A stretch of 64,000 nt of DNA, from contig NZ_CP023407.1 of the NCBI RefSeq assembly GCF_003665435.1, positions 2,418,001 to 2,482,000 on the forward strand, given 5' to 3'. Origin of the DNA: Streptomyces fungicidicus (lineage in GTDB: Bacteria > Actinomycetota > Actinomycetes > Streptomycetales > Streptomycetaceae). The position numbers and the translations under genes were made by a program. The notes under the pieces were generated by a model. The model saw only the letters and a list, made by a program, of their open reading frames with translations, searched no databases and had not been told where the DNA came from. Positions 53,231 through 61,970 of the stretch are shown in pieces; the stretch's first letter is position 1; the number at the start of each line of letters is the position of its first letter.

Positions 53231-54172
53231 ATGCCCGCGATCTCACCGCGCACCCGGCTCGCCACCGTCTCCGCCCTGACCGCGCTGGGCGCCTTCGCCT
53301 CCCTGGGCACCGCGACCGCCGCCGAGCCCGCGCTGAACGGCGAGTGGGCGCCCTTCACCCGCTGCCCCGTCGACGCGCCGGCGATGCTGGCCGCCGACGG
53401 CTTCGACAGGACCCCGCAGTGCGTGGTCTCCACCTCCTCCAGCGGCTCCATCAAGCTGGGCAAGACCACCGTGGTCACCGGGAAGACCAATCTGCAGCTC
53501 GGCGTCGTCCAGAAGGCGGACGGCACCAGCACCGTGGTCGCCCCCGCCTCCGGCGCGCTCGTCGCCGACTCCGCCACCGTGCCCGGCGGTCTGCTGGGCC
53601 TGATGTGCCCGAGCGACATCCCGGTGATCACGTCCATCTGCAAGACGCTCGACGACTCCACCCTCAACAGGATCACCGCGACCATGGAGTCCGTAGGCGC
53701 GCCGTACGCCTTCGACCAGACCGCCGGCGTCCTCACCGACATGCCCATCGTGGCCCTGCCGGTCCGCATCCACCTGGAGAACCCCCTCCTGGGCAGCAAG
53801 TGCTACATCGGGACGGCCGCCAACCCGGTCCTGCTGCGCCCCGAGAACCGGAACTACCCGGAGTTCGGCATGAGCTTCTACCGGGGTGACGGCACCGCCG
53901 ACGAGGCCGGCGAGATGAGCCGGATCAACCTCACCGGCGCCACCCAGAACGACAGCGTCTTCTCGGTCCCCGCGGCCACCGGCTGCGGCCTGAACGTCGG
54001 CCTGATCAACGCCGCGGTCAACGCGAAGACCGGGCTGCCCTCGTCCTCCGGGAACAACAGCCTGACCCTCAACGACACCCGCACCCACCTCACCGGCCTC
54101 AACGCGCCCGGCACGGTCGCCCCCGACGCCGGAAAGGTCCTCGCCCGCAACTGGCACTCCGCTGTCCGGTAA
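53231..54172 (+). CDS. Exported protein of unknown function, same locus
   Basis: I do not recognise a function. The 313-residue protein has a signal peptide (1-30, ending TATAAEP), then a mixed strand-rich domain. Cysteines lie in FTRCPVDAP, PQCVVST, LMCPSDIP, SICKTLD, KCYIGTA and GCGLNVG, probably three disulphides. Notable segments are IHLENPLLGSKCYIGTAANP and TRTHLTGLNAPG. GGAAGG lies nine bases before the ATG. It lies 50 bases after the DUF6801 gene and 222 bases before a PucR regulator gene. Such secreted, disulphide-rich proteins clustering with DUF6801 and PucR genes suggest an extracellular complex or surface structure. Confidence 0.7.
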   Translation: MPAISPRTRLATVSALTALGAFASLGTATAAEPALNGEWAPFTRCPVDAPAMLAADGFDRTPQCVVSTSSSGSIKLGKTTVVTGKTNLQLGVVQKADGTSTVVAPASGALVADSATVPGGLLGLMCPSDIPVITSICKTLDDSTLNRITATMESVGAPYAFDQTAGVLTDMPIVALPVRIHLENPLLGSKCYIGTAANPVLLRPENRNYPEFGMSFYRGDGTADEAGEMSRINLTGATQNDSVFSVPAATGCGLNVGLINAAVNAKTGLPSSSGNNSLTLNDTRTHLTGLNAPGTVAPDAGKVLARNWHSAVR

Positions 54173-54310
54173 CGGCCACCCCGGGCAGCCATTCCGGCCA
54201 GCCCCGCGGCGGACCCCCGCAACCGTGCAGGAATTTTGACGAAATGGTGTACGCCACAAGGAATCTGATTTAGTTTCAGCGCTCCAGGACCGTCGCGACG
54301 CGGTGGCGCG

Positions 54311-54351
54311 GTCCGGGCGCCGTCCGGCCGGATGGCGGACGGCGCCCGGAC
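54311..54351 (+). terminator. 16-bp hairpin between exported proteins and pucR
   Basis: GTCCGGGCGCCGTCCG (54311-54326) pairs perfectly with 54336-54351, loop of nine. It lies about 140 bases after one gene and 43 bases before the next ATG. It may end the exported-protein message or act as an attenuator in the pucR leader. Confidence 0.7.
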
Positions 54352-54394
54352 GGCCCACCCCCCGCCGGACACGTCGGAGAGCAAGGGGTCACTC

Positions 54395-55621
54395 ATGCCC
54401 GCAACCACCCGGCCCCTGCTGGCCGGTGAACCGCTCGAGCCGTTACCCAGGCAGTTCGCGGCCTTCATACGGCCGCAACTGCCCGCGCTGCTCAACGAGA
54501 TACGGGCCGAGGTCACCCGCGCCTACCCGGTGTACGGCCGGCTGCTCAACGGCCCGGACGGGACCGCGATCCGCCAGGGCGTGGAACAGGCGCTGGTCGC
54601 CTTCGTGGACCGGGTCGCCGACCCGGGCAGGAGCGCGGAGCTCCGGGACCAGCTGCTGCGCCGGTTCGGCCGGGTGGAGGCGTACGAGGGCCGCGACCTG
54701 GAGACCCTGCAGAGCGCCTACCGGCTCGGCGCCCGGGTCGCGCTGCGCCGGGCCAAGACCATCGGGAGGCAGCACAACCTCTCCCCCGCCCTCATCCTCG
54801 CCTTCGCCGACGCCCTCTTCGCCTACATCGAGGAACTCGAGACGGTCACCCGTGAGGGTTACGCGGAGGTGCGGGAGCGGGCCGCGACCGAGGTGTCGGC
54901 GTTACGAAGACAGCTGCTGCACCTGATCCTGGCCTCGTCCGCGCCGCCCCAGACGACCGTCTCCGAGCTGTGCGAGGCCGCCGCCTGGGAACTGCCCCGG
55001 ACGTGCACCCTCCTCGCCCTCCGCCCCCCGGTGCCGGACCACGTCCAGGCGGCCCTCGACGGCGACGTCCTCGCCGACTTCGACATCCCGCAGCCGCATC
55101 TGCTCGTCCCCGGCGACCTCACCCCGCAGCGCCTCGAGACGCTCGGCCCCGCGCTGGCCGGCGCCCGCGCCGTGGTGGGTCTGACCGTGCCGCTCGCACA
55201 GGCCGCCGACTCCCTGCGCTGGGCACGCCGGGTGCTGCAGTTCGTCGACGACGGTGTGGTCCCCGACGCCCCGCTGATCCGCTGCGAGGACCATCTGACC
55301 ACGCTGTGGCTGCTCTCCGACCCGGCCCTCGTCGGCCACCTCGCGGCCCGCGAGCTGGCCCCGCTGGACGGGCTGCCGGCCAGCCGGCGCGACCGGCTCG
55401 TCGAGACGCTCCGGGTGCACATCTCCACCCGGGCGCCCGCCGAGCAGGTCGGGGAGATCCTGGGCGTGCACGCCCAGACCGTCCGCTACCGCCTGCGCAG
55501 TCTGGACGCCCGGCTGGGCGACCGGCTCGCCGACCCCGAACACCGTTTCGCCCTCGAGGTGGCGCTGCGCTCCCTCCACCTGCGCGACCGCGACGACGGG
55601 AGCGCTCCCGCGGGCAGATGA
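54395..55621 (+). CDS. PucR-family regulator with RsbRD-type N-terminal domain
   Basis: The 408-residue protein has an all-helical N-terminal domain (about 15-165) like the RsbT co-antagonist RsbRD N-terminus (RQGVEQALVAFVDRVADPGR, then RDLETLQSAYRLGARVALRR). It ends in a PucR helix-turn-helix (about 355-400: ILGVHAQTVRYRLRSLDARLG). Family members sense small molecules and regulate neighbouring genes. ATG 54395 follows AAGGGG by six bases; an in-frame ATG at 54332 lies within the hairpin region. Its likely targets are the three exported proteins upstream. FasR at 11486 has the same C-terminal type but a different sensor part. Confidence 0.87.
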   Translation: MPATTRPLLAGEPLEPLPRQFAAFIRPQLPALLNEIRAEVTRAYPVYGRLLNGPDGTAIRQGVEQALVAFVDRVADPGRSAELRDQLLRRFGRVEAYEGRDLETLQSAYRLGARVALRRAKTIGRQHNLSPALILAFADALFAYIEELETVTREGYAEVRERAATEVSALRRQLLHLILASSAPPQTTVSELCEAAAWELPRTCTLLALRPPVPDHVQAALDGDVLADFDIPQPHLLVPGDLTPQRLETLGPALAGARAVVGLTVPLAQAADSLRWARRVLQFVDDGVVPDAPLIRCEDHLTTLWLLSDPALVGHLAARELAPLDGLPASRRDRLVETLRVHISTRAPAEQVGEILGVHAQTVRYRLRSLDARLGDRLADPEHRFALEVALRSLHLRDRDDGSAPAGR

Positions 55622-55740
55622 GCCACGCCGGCACGGGAGGAAACGGGCGTAACGGAGGCCTCGTGTGAACGGCGGGGTGCCGGTTCATGGACAATGACCC
55701 ACCGGCACCCCGTGTGGCAGCACAAGCAGGAGGCGCTCCC

Positions 55741-58581
55741 TTGGAGCTCAGCAGGCGTACGTTCACCGCCCTGGCCGGTACGGCGGCGCTCGGTCTCGCG
55801 CTGGCCGGCAGCGGCGGGGCGGCGACCGGCACGCACGGGCCCCGCAGCGTGCCGACGGGCCCGCCGCCCCCTCCGCCGAGAGCGGACGGCAGGCGCCACC
55901 GGATCGGCCACGACGCGTACTCCCTGCTGGTCGACGGCCGGCGGCTGGTGCTGTGGTCCGGCGAGATGCACCCCTTCCGGCTGCCCAGCCCGTCCCTCTG
56001 GCGGGACGTGCTGCAGAAGCTGCGCGCCCACGGGCACAACGCGGTCGGCGTCCCCGTGCCGTGGAACCACCACTCCCCCGCGCCCGGCGTCCACGACTTC
56101 ACCGGCGTGCGGGACCTCGACCTCTTCCTGCGCATGGCGGCCGAGGAGCGGCTGTACGTCGTCCTGCGTCCGGGGCCCTTCCTCGGGTCCGCCGACATCG
56201 ACGCCGGCGGTCTCCCCGGGTGGCTGACGGCCGTCGGCGCCACTGCGGGGACCGCCGACCCGGAGTACCTGCGGCACGTCGACGAGTGGCTGAGCGCCGT
56301 CAACCGGATCGCCGTCCGGCACCTCTACACCGCCGGCGGCGGCACCGTGCTGCTGTACCAGGTCGAGGACGGGTTCGAGGTCCCGGACGGCGATCCGGCC
56401 GGGCGGGCCTACCTGACCCACCTGTACGCCAAGGCGCGCGCCGACCGCATCGACGTGCCGCTGTTCCACACGGACGCCCACTTCGGCGAGCGCCCGGACG
56501 GGCGGCCGTCGCCCGGCATGCTGTTCGCGGCGGCCGGCGGGGCCGCCGACCCGTGGGGCGGGGCCGTCTCCGGCGGCAAGGGGTACGCGGAGGTGCGGAG
56601 CGCCCACGACGCGGCCGAGCAGCGCAGCGGCCACCTCGCCCGACTCGCCGACGGCATCACCGTGCACAACGTCCGCATGGCGTTCGGCGGCACCTCCTGG
56701 GGCTGGCTGCCCGGACCGGGCGTCTACACCTCGTACGACTTCGGGGCGGCCGTCGACGAGGGCCGCCGGCCCACCCGGGAGATCGCCGCGGCGCAGCAGC
56801 TGGGCCATCTGCTGCGGTCCGTGCCCGATCTCGCCCGGCTGGACCCGGCGGAGGAGGTACGGGCGGAGGACGGCCGGCTGAAGGTGCGCCACCTGGCCAA
56901 CCCCGACACCGGCGCGCAGGTGTACGTCCTGCGCAACGACTCGGCGGAGCCGGTGGACTCGCTGCTGCCGGACACCGCCGTCGAGGTGCCGGTCACCGTC
57001 GGCGCGCACGACGCCAAGCTGCTCGTCACCGGCCTCTCCCTGGGCCGGCGGCGGCTGGCGTTCACCACCGCGCAGCCCATGCTGAGCACGACGGTCGGGC
57101 GGCAGGACATCGCCCTGTTCGCGGGCCGCAGCGGTGAGACGGCGCACGTCGCGCTGGAGTGCGACTCCGAGCCGCTCACCTACCGGCTGGACGACGAGCC
57201 CGGCTGGTCCTACGACCGCGGCAGGCTGAACGTGGTGGTGCCGCTGGGCCCCGGCGGGCTGAGCCGGGTGCTGCTGGTGGGCGGGGACTCCGAGACGCCC
57301 ATGGTGCTGCTGTTCGCCGACGACGCGACGGCGCTGCGCCTGTGGCCCTACGAGACGCCGTCCGGCTCGATGCTGGTCTACGGTCCGGCGCTGCTGCGTT
57401 CGGTCACCCTGCGCGGCGCCACCGCGCACCTCGTCGGCGACCTCGTCGGCGAGACCGGCCTGGAGGTGTGGGTGCCGCGCGGGATCACCGCGGTGACCTG
57501 GAACGGCCGGCAGGTGCGCACCCAGGTGAGCCGCGCCGGCAGCCTGGTGATGGAGGGGCTGCTGCCGGGCGTGCCGGAGGTGCGGCTGCCCGCGCTGGAC
57601 GGCTGGCGCCGGCGGGCGGAGAACCCGGAGTCCGGGTCCGGCTTCGACGACTCGGACTGGACGGCCGCCGACCGCACGTCGTCGCACAGCACCACGCCGG
57701 TGCCCGACGGCGGTCCGGTGCTCTTCGCGGACGACTACGGCTTCCACCACGGCGACGTCTGGTACCGGGGCCGGTTCGAGGACACGCGCGGCCTGAAGAC
57801 CGTGTCGCTCTCCTACAGCACCGGTACGCAGGGGCTGCTGATGGCCTGGCTGGACGGCCGTCCGCTGGGCACGCACCGCATGCCGGTGCCGGACGGGGAC
57901 ACGGCGGGGCGGGGCACCTGGACGGCGACGGCGTCCTTCGCCGTGCCGAAGAAGCTGCGCGGGAAGGGCCCGCACGTGCTGTCCGTGCTGGTACGGCCGA
58001 TGCAGCACGACGGGGGCGACGGGACCGGGGGCGCGTACAAGGCCGCGCGCGGGCTCGTGTCCGTCCGGTTCGAGGGCGGTTCCCGCGAGGTGGAGTGGCG
58101 GATCCGGGGCGCCGGGTCGCCGGACCGGGTGCGCGGGCCGCTCAACGACGGCGGGCTGCACGGGGAGCGGGAGGGCTGGCACCTGCCGGGGTTCGACGAC
58201 GGGGAGTGGCGGTCCGCCGGGTTCCCGCGCGAGGGCCGGCGGCAGGGCGTGACCTGGTACCGGACGGAGTTCCGGCTGGACGTCGATCCGGACGTGGACG
58301 CGTCGGTCGGGCTCACCCTCGAGGACGACCCGGAGCGCGCCTACCGGGTCCAGATCTTCCTCAACGGCTGGAACCTGGGCCAGTACATCAACGATGTGGG
58401 CCCGCAGCACACCTTCGTCCTGCCGAACGGGATCCTCCGCACACGGGGGCCCAACACACTGGCCCTGGCGGTGCTGTCCGACGGCACCACGCCGGCGGGG
58501 CCGGGCGAGGTGCGGCTGACGCTGCTGGGCGCGGCGCAGGGCGGCGTCGCGGTGGAGGCGGTGGACTCGCCGGGGAGGTGA
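55741..58581 (+). CDS. Tat-exported GH35 beta-galactosidase homologue, degenerate active site
   Basis: The 946-residue protein has a Tat signal (LSRRTFTALAG, residues 3-13) and a GH35 TIM barrel (about 55-395: WSGEMHPFRLPSPSLWRDVL, MAFGGTSWGW, YTSYDF), then beta-sandwich domains ending in a galactose-binding-like fold (NGWNLGQYIND). Normal GH35 enzymes have ENEYG with the acid/base Glu; here QVE209-D-G-F-E213 has Gly211 at that place. The presumed nucleophile would be Glu284 in GYAEVRSAH, itself atypical. It may be inactive, mechanistically changed, or specific for an odd substrate. TTG 55741 follows AGGAGG by seven bases; ATG 55687 would bury the Tat signal. Confidence 0.82.
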   Translation: MELSRRTFTALAGTAALGLALAGSGGAATGTHGPRSVPTGPPPPPPRADGRRHRIGHDAYSLLVDGRRLVLWSGEMHPFRLPSPSLWRDVLQKLRAHGHNAVGVPVPWNHHSPAPGVHDFTGVRDLDLFLRMAAEERLYVVLRPGPFLGSADIDAGGLPGWLTAVGATAGTADPEYLRHVDEWLSAVNRIAVRHLYTAGGGTVLLYQVEDGFEVPDGDPAGRAYLTHLYAKARADRIDVPLFHTDAHFGERPDGRPSPGMLFAAAGGAADPWGGAVSGGKGYAEVRSAHDAAEQRSGHLARLADGITVHNVRMAFGGTSWGWLPGPGVYTSYDFGAAVDEGRRPTREIAAAQQLGHLLRSVPDLARLDPAEEVRAEDGRLKVRHLANPDTGAQVYVLRNDSAEPVDSLLPDTAVEVPVTVGAHDAKLLVTGLSLGRRRLAFTTAQPMLSTTVGRQDIALFAGRSGETAHVALECDSEPLTYRLDDEPGWSYDRGRLNVVVPLGPGGLSRVLLVGGDSETPMVLLFADDATALRLWPYETPSGSMLVYGPALLRSVTLRGATAHLVGDLVGETGLEVWVPRGITAVTWNGRQVRTQVSRAGSLVMEGLLPGVPEVRLPALDGWRRRAENPESGSGFDDSDWTAADRTSSHSTTPVPDGGPVLFADDYGFHHGDVWYRGRFEDTRGLKTVSLSYSTGTQGLLMAWLDGRPLGTHRMPVPDGDTAGRGTWTATASFAVPKKLRGKGPHVLSVLVRPMQHDGGDGTGGAYKAARGLVSVRFEGGSREVEWRIRGAGSPDRVRGPLNDGGLHGEREGWHLPGFDDGEWRSAGFPREGRRQGVTWYRTEFRLDVDPDVDASVGLTLEDDPERAYRVQIFLNGWNLGQYINDVGPQHTFVLPNGILRTRGPNTLALAVLSDGTTPAGPGEVRLTLLGAAQGGVAVEAVDSPGR

Positions 58582-58582
58582 T

Positions 58583-58617
58583 CCGGCGGCGAGCCGGAAG
58601 GGCGGGCCCACCGCCGG
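58583..58617. terminator. Hairpin between convergent GH35 and GH51 genes
   Basis: CCGGCGG (58583-58589) pairs with CCGCCGG (58611-58617) in the 43-base convergent gap; the 21-base loop makes it a modest terminator candidate. Confidence 0.4.
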
Positions 58618-58624
58618 GCGCGGT

Positions 58625-60130
58625 TCACGCCAGCCGGATCACGTTCCAGGAGAGCGGCTCCAGCACGGCGCCGAGCCGGCCGTCGGCCAGGGTCGTGCCC
58701 TCGGCCGTGTGCGGGGTGACCCGCTCGGGCTCGGCGAGGGTGTTGCGGGCGTCGGGGTCGGCGTCCGCGAGGACGCTGTGCTCGACGACCTCGGTGAGGC
58801 CGAGGCCGCCCAGGGCGATGTCGAGGGACAGGGACTCGGTGCGGCCGCGGTTGACGGCGAAGACGGTGACCGTGCCGTCCTCGGCGCGTACCGCGGTGGC
58901 GTGCAGCAGGTCGGTCTCGCCGTACTTCTTCGTCGGGTACGTCGGCGAGTCCACGCGGACGTCGAGGACTTCGCCGCGCCCGTACCGGGAGGCCTGGGCG
59001 AACGGGAAGAACGTCGTCTGCCGCCAGGCCGGGCCGCCGGGCTCGGTCATGATCGGGGCGATCACGTTGACGAGCTGGGCGAGGCAGGCGACGGTGACCC
59101 GGTCCGCGTGCCGGAGCAGGGCGATCAGGAGCGAGCCGAAGACGACGGCGTCGGTGACGCTGTAGTTGTCCTCCAGCAGGCGCGGGGCCTCGGGCCAGTC
59201 GAGGGCGCTCACCTGGGCTTCGGTGCGGGACAGGTACCAGACGTTCCACTCGTCGAAGGAGAGGTTGATCTTCTTCTTGGACTTGAGGCGGGCGCCGACG
59301 TGGTCGCAGGTGGCGACGACGTTCTCGATGAAGGACTCCATGTCGACGGCGGAGGCCAGGAAGGAGTCGACGTCGCCGTCGAGCGGCTCGTAGTAGGCGT
59401 GCAGGGAGATGTGGTCGACCAGGTCGTAGGTCTCCCGCAGGACGGTCGCCTCCCACTCGGCGAAGGTGTCCATGGACTGGCCGGAGGAACCGCAGGCGAC
59501 GAGTTCCACGCCGGGGTCGATCTGGCGCATGGCGCGGGCGGTCTCGGCGGCGAGCCGGCCGTACTCCTCGGCGGTCTTGTGCCCGGTCTGCCAGGGGCCG
59601 TCCATCTCGTTGCCGAGGCACCACATGCGGATGCCGAACGGGTCCTTGTCGCCGTGCTCGGCGCGCAGGTCCGAAAGGGCCGTCCCGGAGGGGTGGTTGG
59701 CGTACTCCTGGAGTTCGAGGGCCTCGGCGACCCCGCGCGTGCCGAGGTTGACCGCCATCATGGGCTCGGCCTGGGGGCCGATCTTCTTCAGGAACGCGAT
59801 GTACTCGGAGAGGCCGAAGCGGTTGGTCTCGGTGGAGCGCCAGGCCAGGTCGAGGCGCCGGGGGCGGTCCTCGACGGGGCCCACGGAGTCCTCCCACCGG
59901 TAGCCGGAGACGAAGTTGCCGCCGGGGTAGCGGATGGCGGTGACGCCGAGTTCGCGGACCAGTTCCAGGACGTCCTGGCGCAGGCCCTCCGCGTCCGCGG
60001 CGGGGTGGCCGGGTTCGAAGATGCCGGTGTAGACGCAGCGGCCCAGGTGTTCCACGAAGGAGCCGAAGAGACGGGGGTTGACTTCGCCGACGGTGAAGGC
60101 GGGGTCGAGCGTGAAGCGGGCGGTGCGCAT
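58625..60130 (-). CDS. abfA: GH51 alpha-L-arabinofuranosidase (intracellular)
   Basis: The 501-residue protein has no signal peptide and the GH51 barrel with acid/base Glu175 in WCLGNEMDGP and nucleophile Glu294 in LSFDEWNVWY. The residue numbers match the well-studied Geobacillus AbfA. It releases terminal L-arabinofuranose from arabino-oligosaccharides or arabinoxylan fragments after import. GAGAGGA lies five or six bases before the ATG. It is the last gene of the importer operon (38 bases after the permease), so uptake and hydrolysis are co-expressed. Confidence 0.95.
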   Translation of the reverse strand: MRTARFTLDPAFTVGEVNPRLFGSFVEHLGRCVYTGIFEPGHPAADAEGLRQDVLELVRELGVTAIRYPGGNFVSGYRWEDSVGPVEDRPRRLDLAWRSTETNRFGLSEYIAFLKKIGPQAEPMMAVNLGTRGVAEALELQEYANHPSGTALSDLRAEHGDKDPFGIRMWCLGNEMDGPWQTGHKTAEEYGRLAAETARAMRQIDPGVELVACGSSGQSMDTFAEWEATVLRETYDLVDHISLHAYYEPLDGDVDSFLASAVDMESFIENVVATCDHVGARLKSKKKINLSFDEWNVWYLSRTEAQVSALDWPEAPRLLEDNYSVTDAVVFGSLLIALLRHADRVTVACLAQLVNVIAPIMTEPGGPAWRQTTFFPFAQASRYGRGEVLDVRVDSPTYPTKKYGETDLLHATAVRAEDGTVTVFAVNRGRTESLSLDIALGGLGLTEVVEHSVLADADPDARNTLAEPERVTPHTAEGTTLADGRLGAVLEPLSWNVIRLA

Positions 60131-60168
60131 GGGGTCCTCTCGGTGCGGGGTGCGTCGGGGCGTGGCGG

Positions 60169-61032
60169 TCACTGGCCGGCCAGACCGGTGTGGGCGACGC
60201 CCGCCACGATCTGGCGCTGGAAGAAGACGAAGACGACGATCAGCGGCAGGCCGGCCATGAGGCCGCCGGCCATGAGCTGGGCCCACTGGATGCCGTAGGA
60301 GTTCATGACGGTCGCGATGCCGTTCGGCATGGTCATCAGGTCGGGGTTGTTGGTGACCATGTAGGGCCACAGGAAGTTGTTCCACGAGCTGATGAAGGTG
60401 AAGATGCCGACCGCCGCGAGCGAGGGGCGGGAGAGCGGCACGACGATCGTGAGGAAGACGCGCCAGCGGCCGGCGCCGTCGATGAAGGCGGCCTCCTCCA
60501 GTTCGCGCGGGACGCCCTGGAAGAACTTGTAGAGGATGTAGACCATCGCGGCGGGCGCGCACTGCGGCAGGATCATGCCCCAGTAGGTGTCGACCATCCC
60601 CATCTGCTGGACGGTGGTGAAGAGGGGGACGCCGAGTACCGCCGGGGAGACCATGAGGCCGGCCATCACCACGCCCAGCAGGACGCCCTTGCCGCGGAAC
60701 TCGGTGCGGGCGAAGCCGTATCCGGCCAGTGCGCTGACCACCAGCACGATCGCCGTCACGCACACGGACACCACCAGCGAGTTCACGAACCAGTTGGTGA
60801 TGTTGCCGTTCTCGAGGAGCGCCGACCAGGCCTGGCCGGTCCAGTCCCGCGGCAGCCAGTGCGGGGGTACCTCGACGGCCTCGGTCTCGGACTTGAGCGA
60901 GGTGAACAGGGCCCAGGCAAGCGGGGCCAGGAACACGGCGGAGACGGCGGTGCCGAGGAGGGTGAGGACGATCTGGCCGGGTGTCCAGGCCTTGCGCTGC
61001 CCGACCGGTTTCTGCGGTGCGGCGGTGGTCAT
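60169..61032 (-). CDS. Oligosaccharide ABC importer, permease 2 (MalG-like)
   Basis: The 287-residue permease has six helices and the EAA loop (LEEAAFIDGAGRWRVFLTIV) that docks to the ATPase. It is the CUT1 second permease type (carbohydrate ABC transporter, MalG/AraQ-like). Its ATG overlaps the first permease's stop by four bases. No ATPase gene is present in the operon. In Streptomyces a shared ATPase, MsiK, encoded elsewhere, usually serves such importers. Confidence 0.93.
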   Translation of the reverse strand: MTTAAPQKPVGQRKAWTPGQIVLTLLGTAVSAVFLAPLAWALFTSLKSETEAVEVPPHWLPRDWTGQAWSALLENGNITNWFVNSLVVSVCVTAIVLVVSALAGYGFARTEFRGKGVLLGVVMAGLMVSPAVLGVPLFTTVQQMGMVDTYWGMILPQCAPAAMVYILYKFFQGVPRELEEAAFIDGAGRWRVFLTIVVPLSRPSLAAVGIFTFISSWNNFLWPYMVTNNPDLMTMPNGIATVMNSYGIQWAQLMAGGLMAGLPLIVVFVFFQRQIVAGVAHTGLAGQ

Positions 61033-61970
61033 CGGCCGCCCTCCTCACGGTTGCGCAGCAGCCAAATCCGGGCGAGGGCGACGGCCGCGATGATCACGAA
61101 GAAGATGATGGAGACGGCGGAGGCGTAGCCCACGCGGTAGCTGGTGAAGCCCTGTTCGAGGGTGTACTGCACGAAGGTGCGGGTGGATTCCTCGGGGCCG
61201 GGGAGGAAGTCCTGCATCACCACGGCCTGGTCGAAGACCTGGAGCGAGGCGAGGATCTGCAGGGCGACGACCAGGCCGGTGATGTGGCGCAGCATCGGCA
61301 GCGTGATGTGGACGGCGCGCTGCCAGGCGCCCGCGCCGTCGAGCTTGGCGGCCTCGTAGAGGTGGGCGGGGATGCCCTGGAGGGCGGCGAGGTAGAGCAG
61401 GAAGCTGAAGCCGACGGTCCACCACAGGGTGGCGAGGACGATGGCGAGCATGGCGTACGACTTGTCGGTGAGCCAGGGCGTGTCGAGGCCGAAGACGTGG
61501 TTGATCATGCCGGTGCCGGGGTTGAACAGCCACTGCCAGAGGTTGGCGGCGACGGTGGACGGCAGCAGGAACGGCAGGAAGAAGCAGAGCCGCCACAGCC
61601 ATTTCCCGCGTTCGATGTGGTGGGCGAGCATCGCGAGGAGGAAGGCGAGGACGGTGATGCAGGGCACCACGAGCAGCGTGAACCAGGCGCTGTGGCCGAG
61701 GGAGTCCCACACCAGGGGGTCGTCGAGGGCCTCGCGGTAGTTGTCGAGGCCGACGAAGCGTGCGCCGTCGCCGGAGATGTTGGCGTCGGTGAGGCTGAGG
61801 TGGACGCCGCGCAGCAGCGGCCAGACCACGAAGAGCGCGAACAGGGCGAGGAACGGGGCGATGAACCAGCCGCCGTGCTGGAAGCCCTGCCTGCGGCGGG
61901 GGGCGGCGCCGGCTGCGGCGGTGTGCGCGCGTGCCGGGCGGATGACGGTCCCTGCGCTGGTCGTCGTCAT
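61029..61970 (-). CDS. Oligosaccharide ABC importer, permease 1 (MalF-like)
   Basis: The 313-residue permease has six helices and the EAA loop (YEAAKLDGAGAWQRAVHITL). It starts with a polar N-terminus and GGWFIAPFLALFALFVVWPL. It pairs with the 287-residue permease; both genes overlap by four bases, and this one overlaps the binding-protein stop likewise. Substrate inferred from the linked GH51 gene: arabino-oligosaccharides. Confidence 0.93.
   Translation of the reverse strand: MTTTSAGTVIRPARAHTAAAGAAPRRRQGFQHGGWFIAPFLALFALFVVWPLLRGVHLSLTDANISGDGARFVGLDNYREALDDPLVWDSLGHSAWFTLLVVPCITVLAFLLAMLAHHIERGKWLWRLCFFLPFLLPSTVAANLWQWLFNPGTGMINHVFGLDTPWLTDKSYAMLAIVLATLWWTVGFSFLLYLAALQGIPAHLYEAAKLDGAGAWQRAVHITLPMLRHITGLVVALQILASLQVFDQAVVMQDFLPGPEESTRTFVQYTLEQGFTSYRVGYASAVSIIFFVIIAAVALARIWLLRNREEGGR

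Noticed and set aside
55687..55740. ATG 55687 as start of the GH35 gene
   Set aside because: It would place 18 polar residues before the Tat motif; TTG 55741 has AGGAGG at the right distance.
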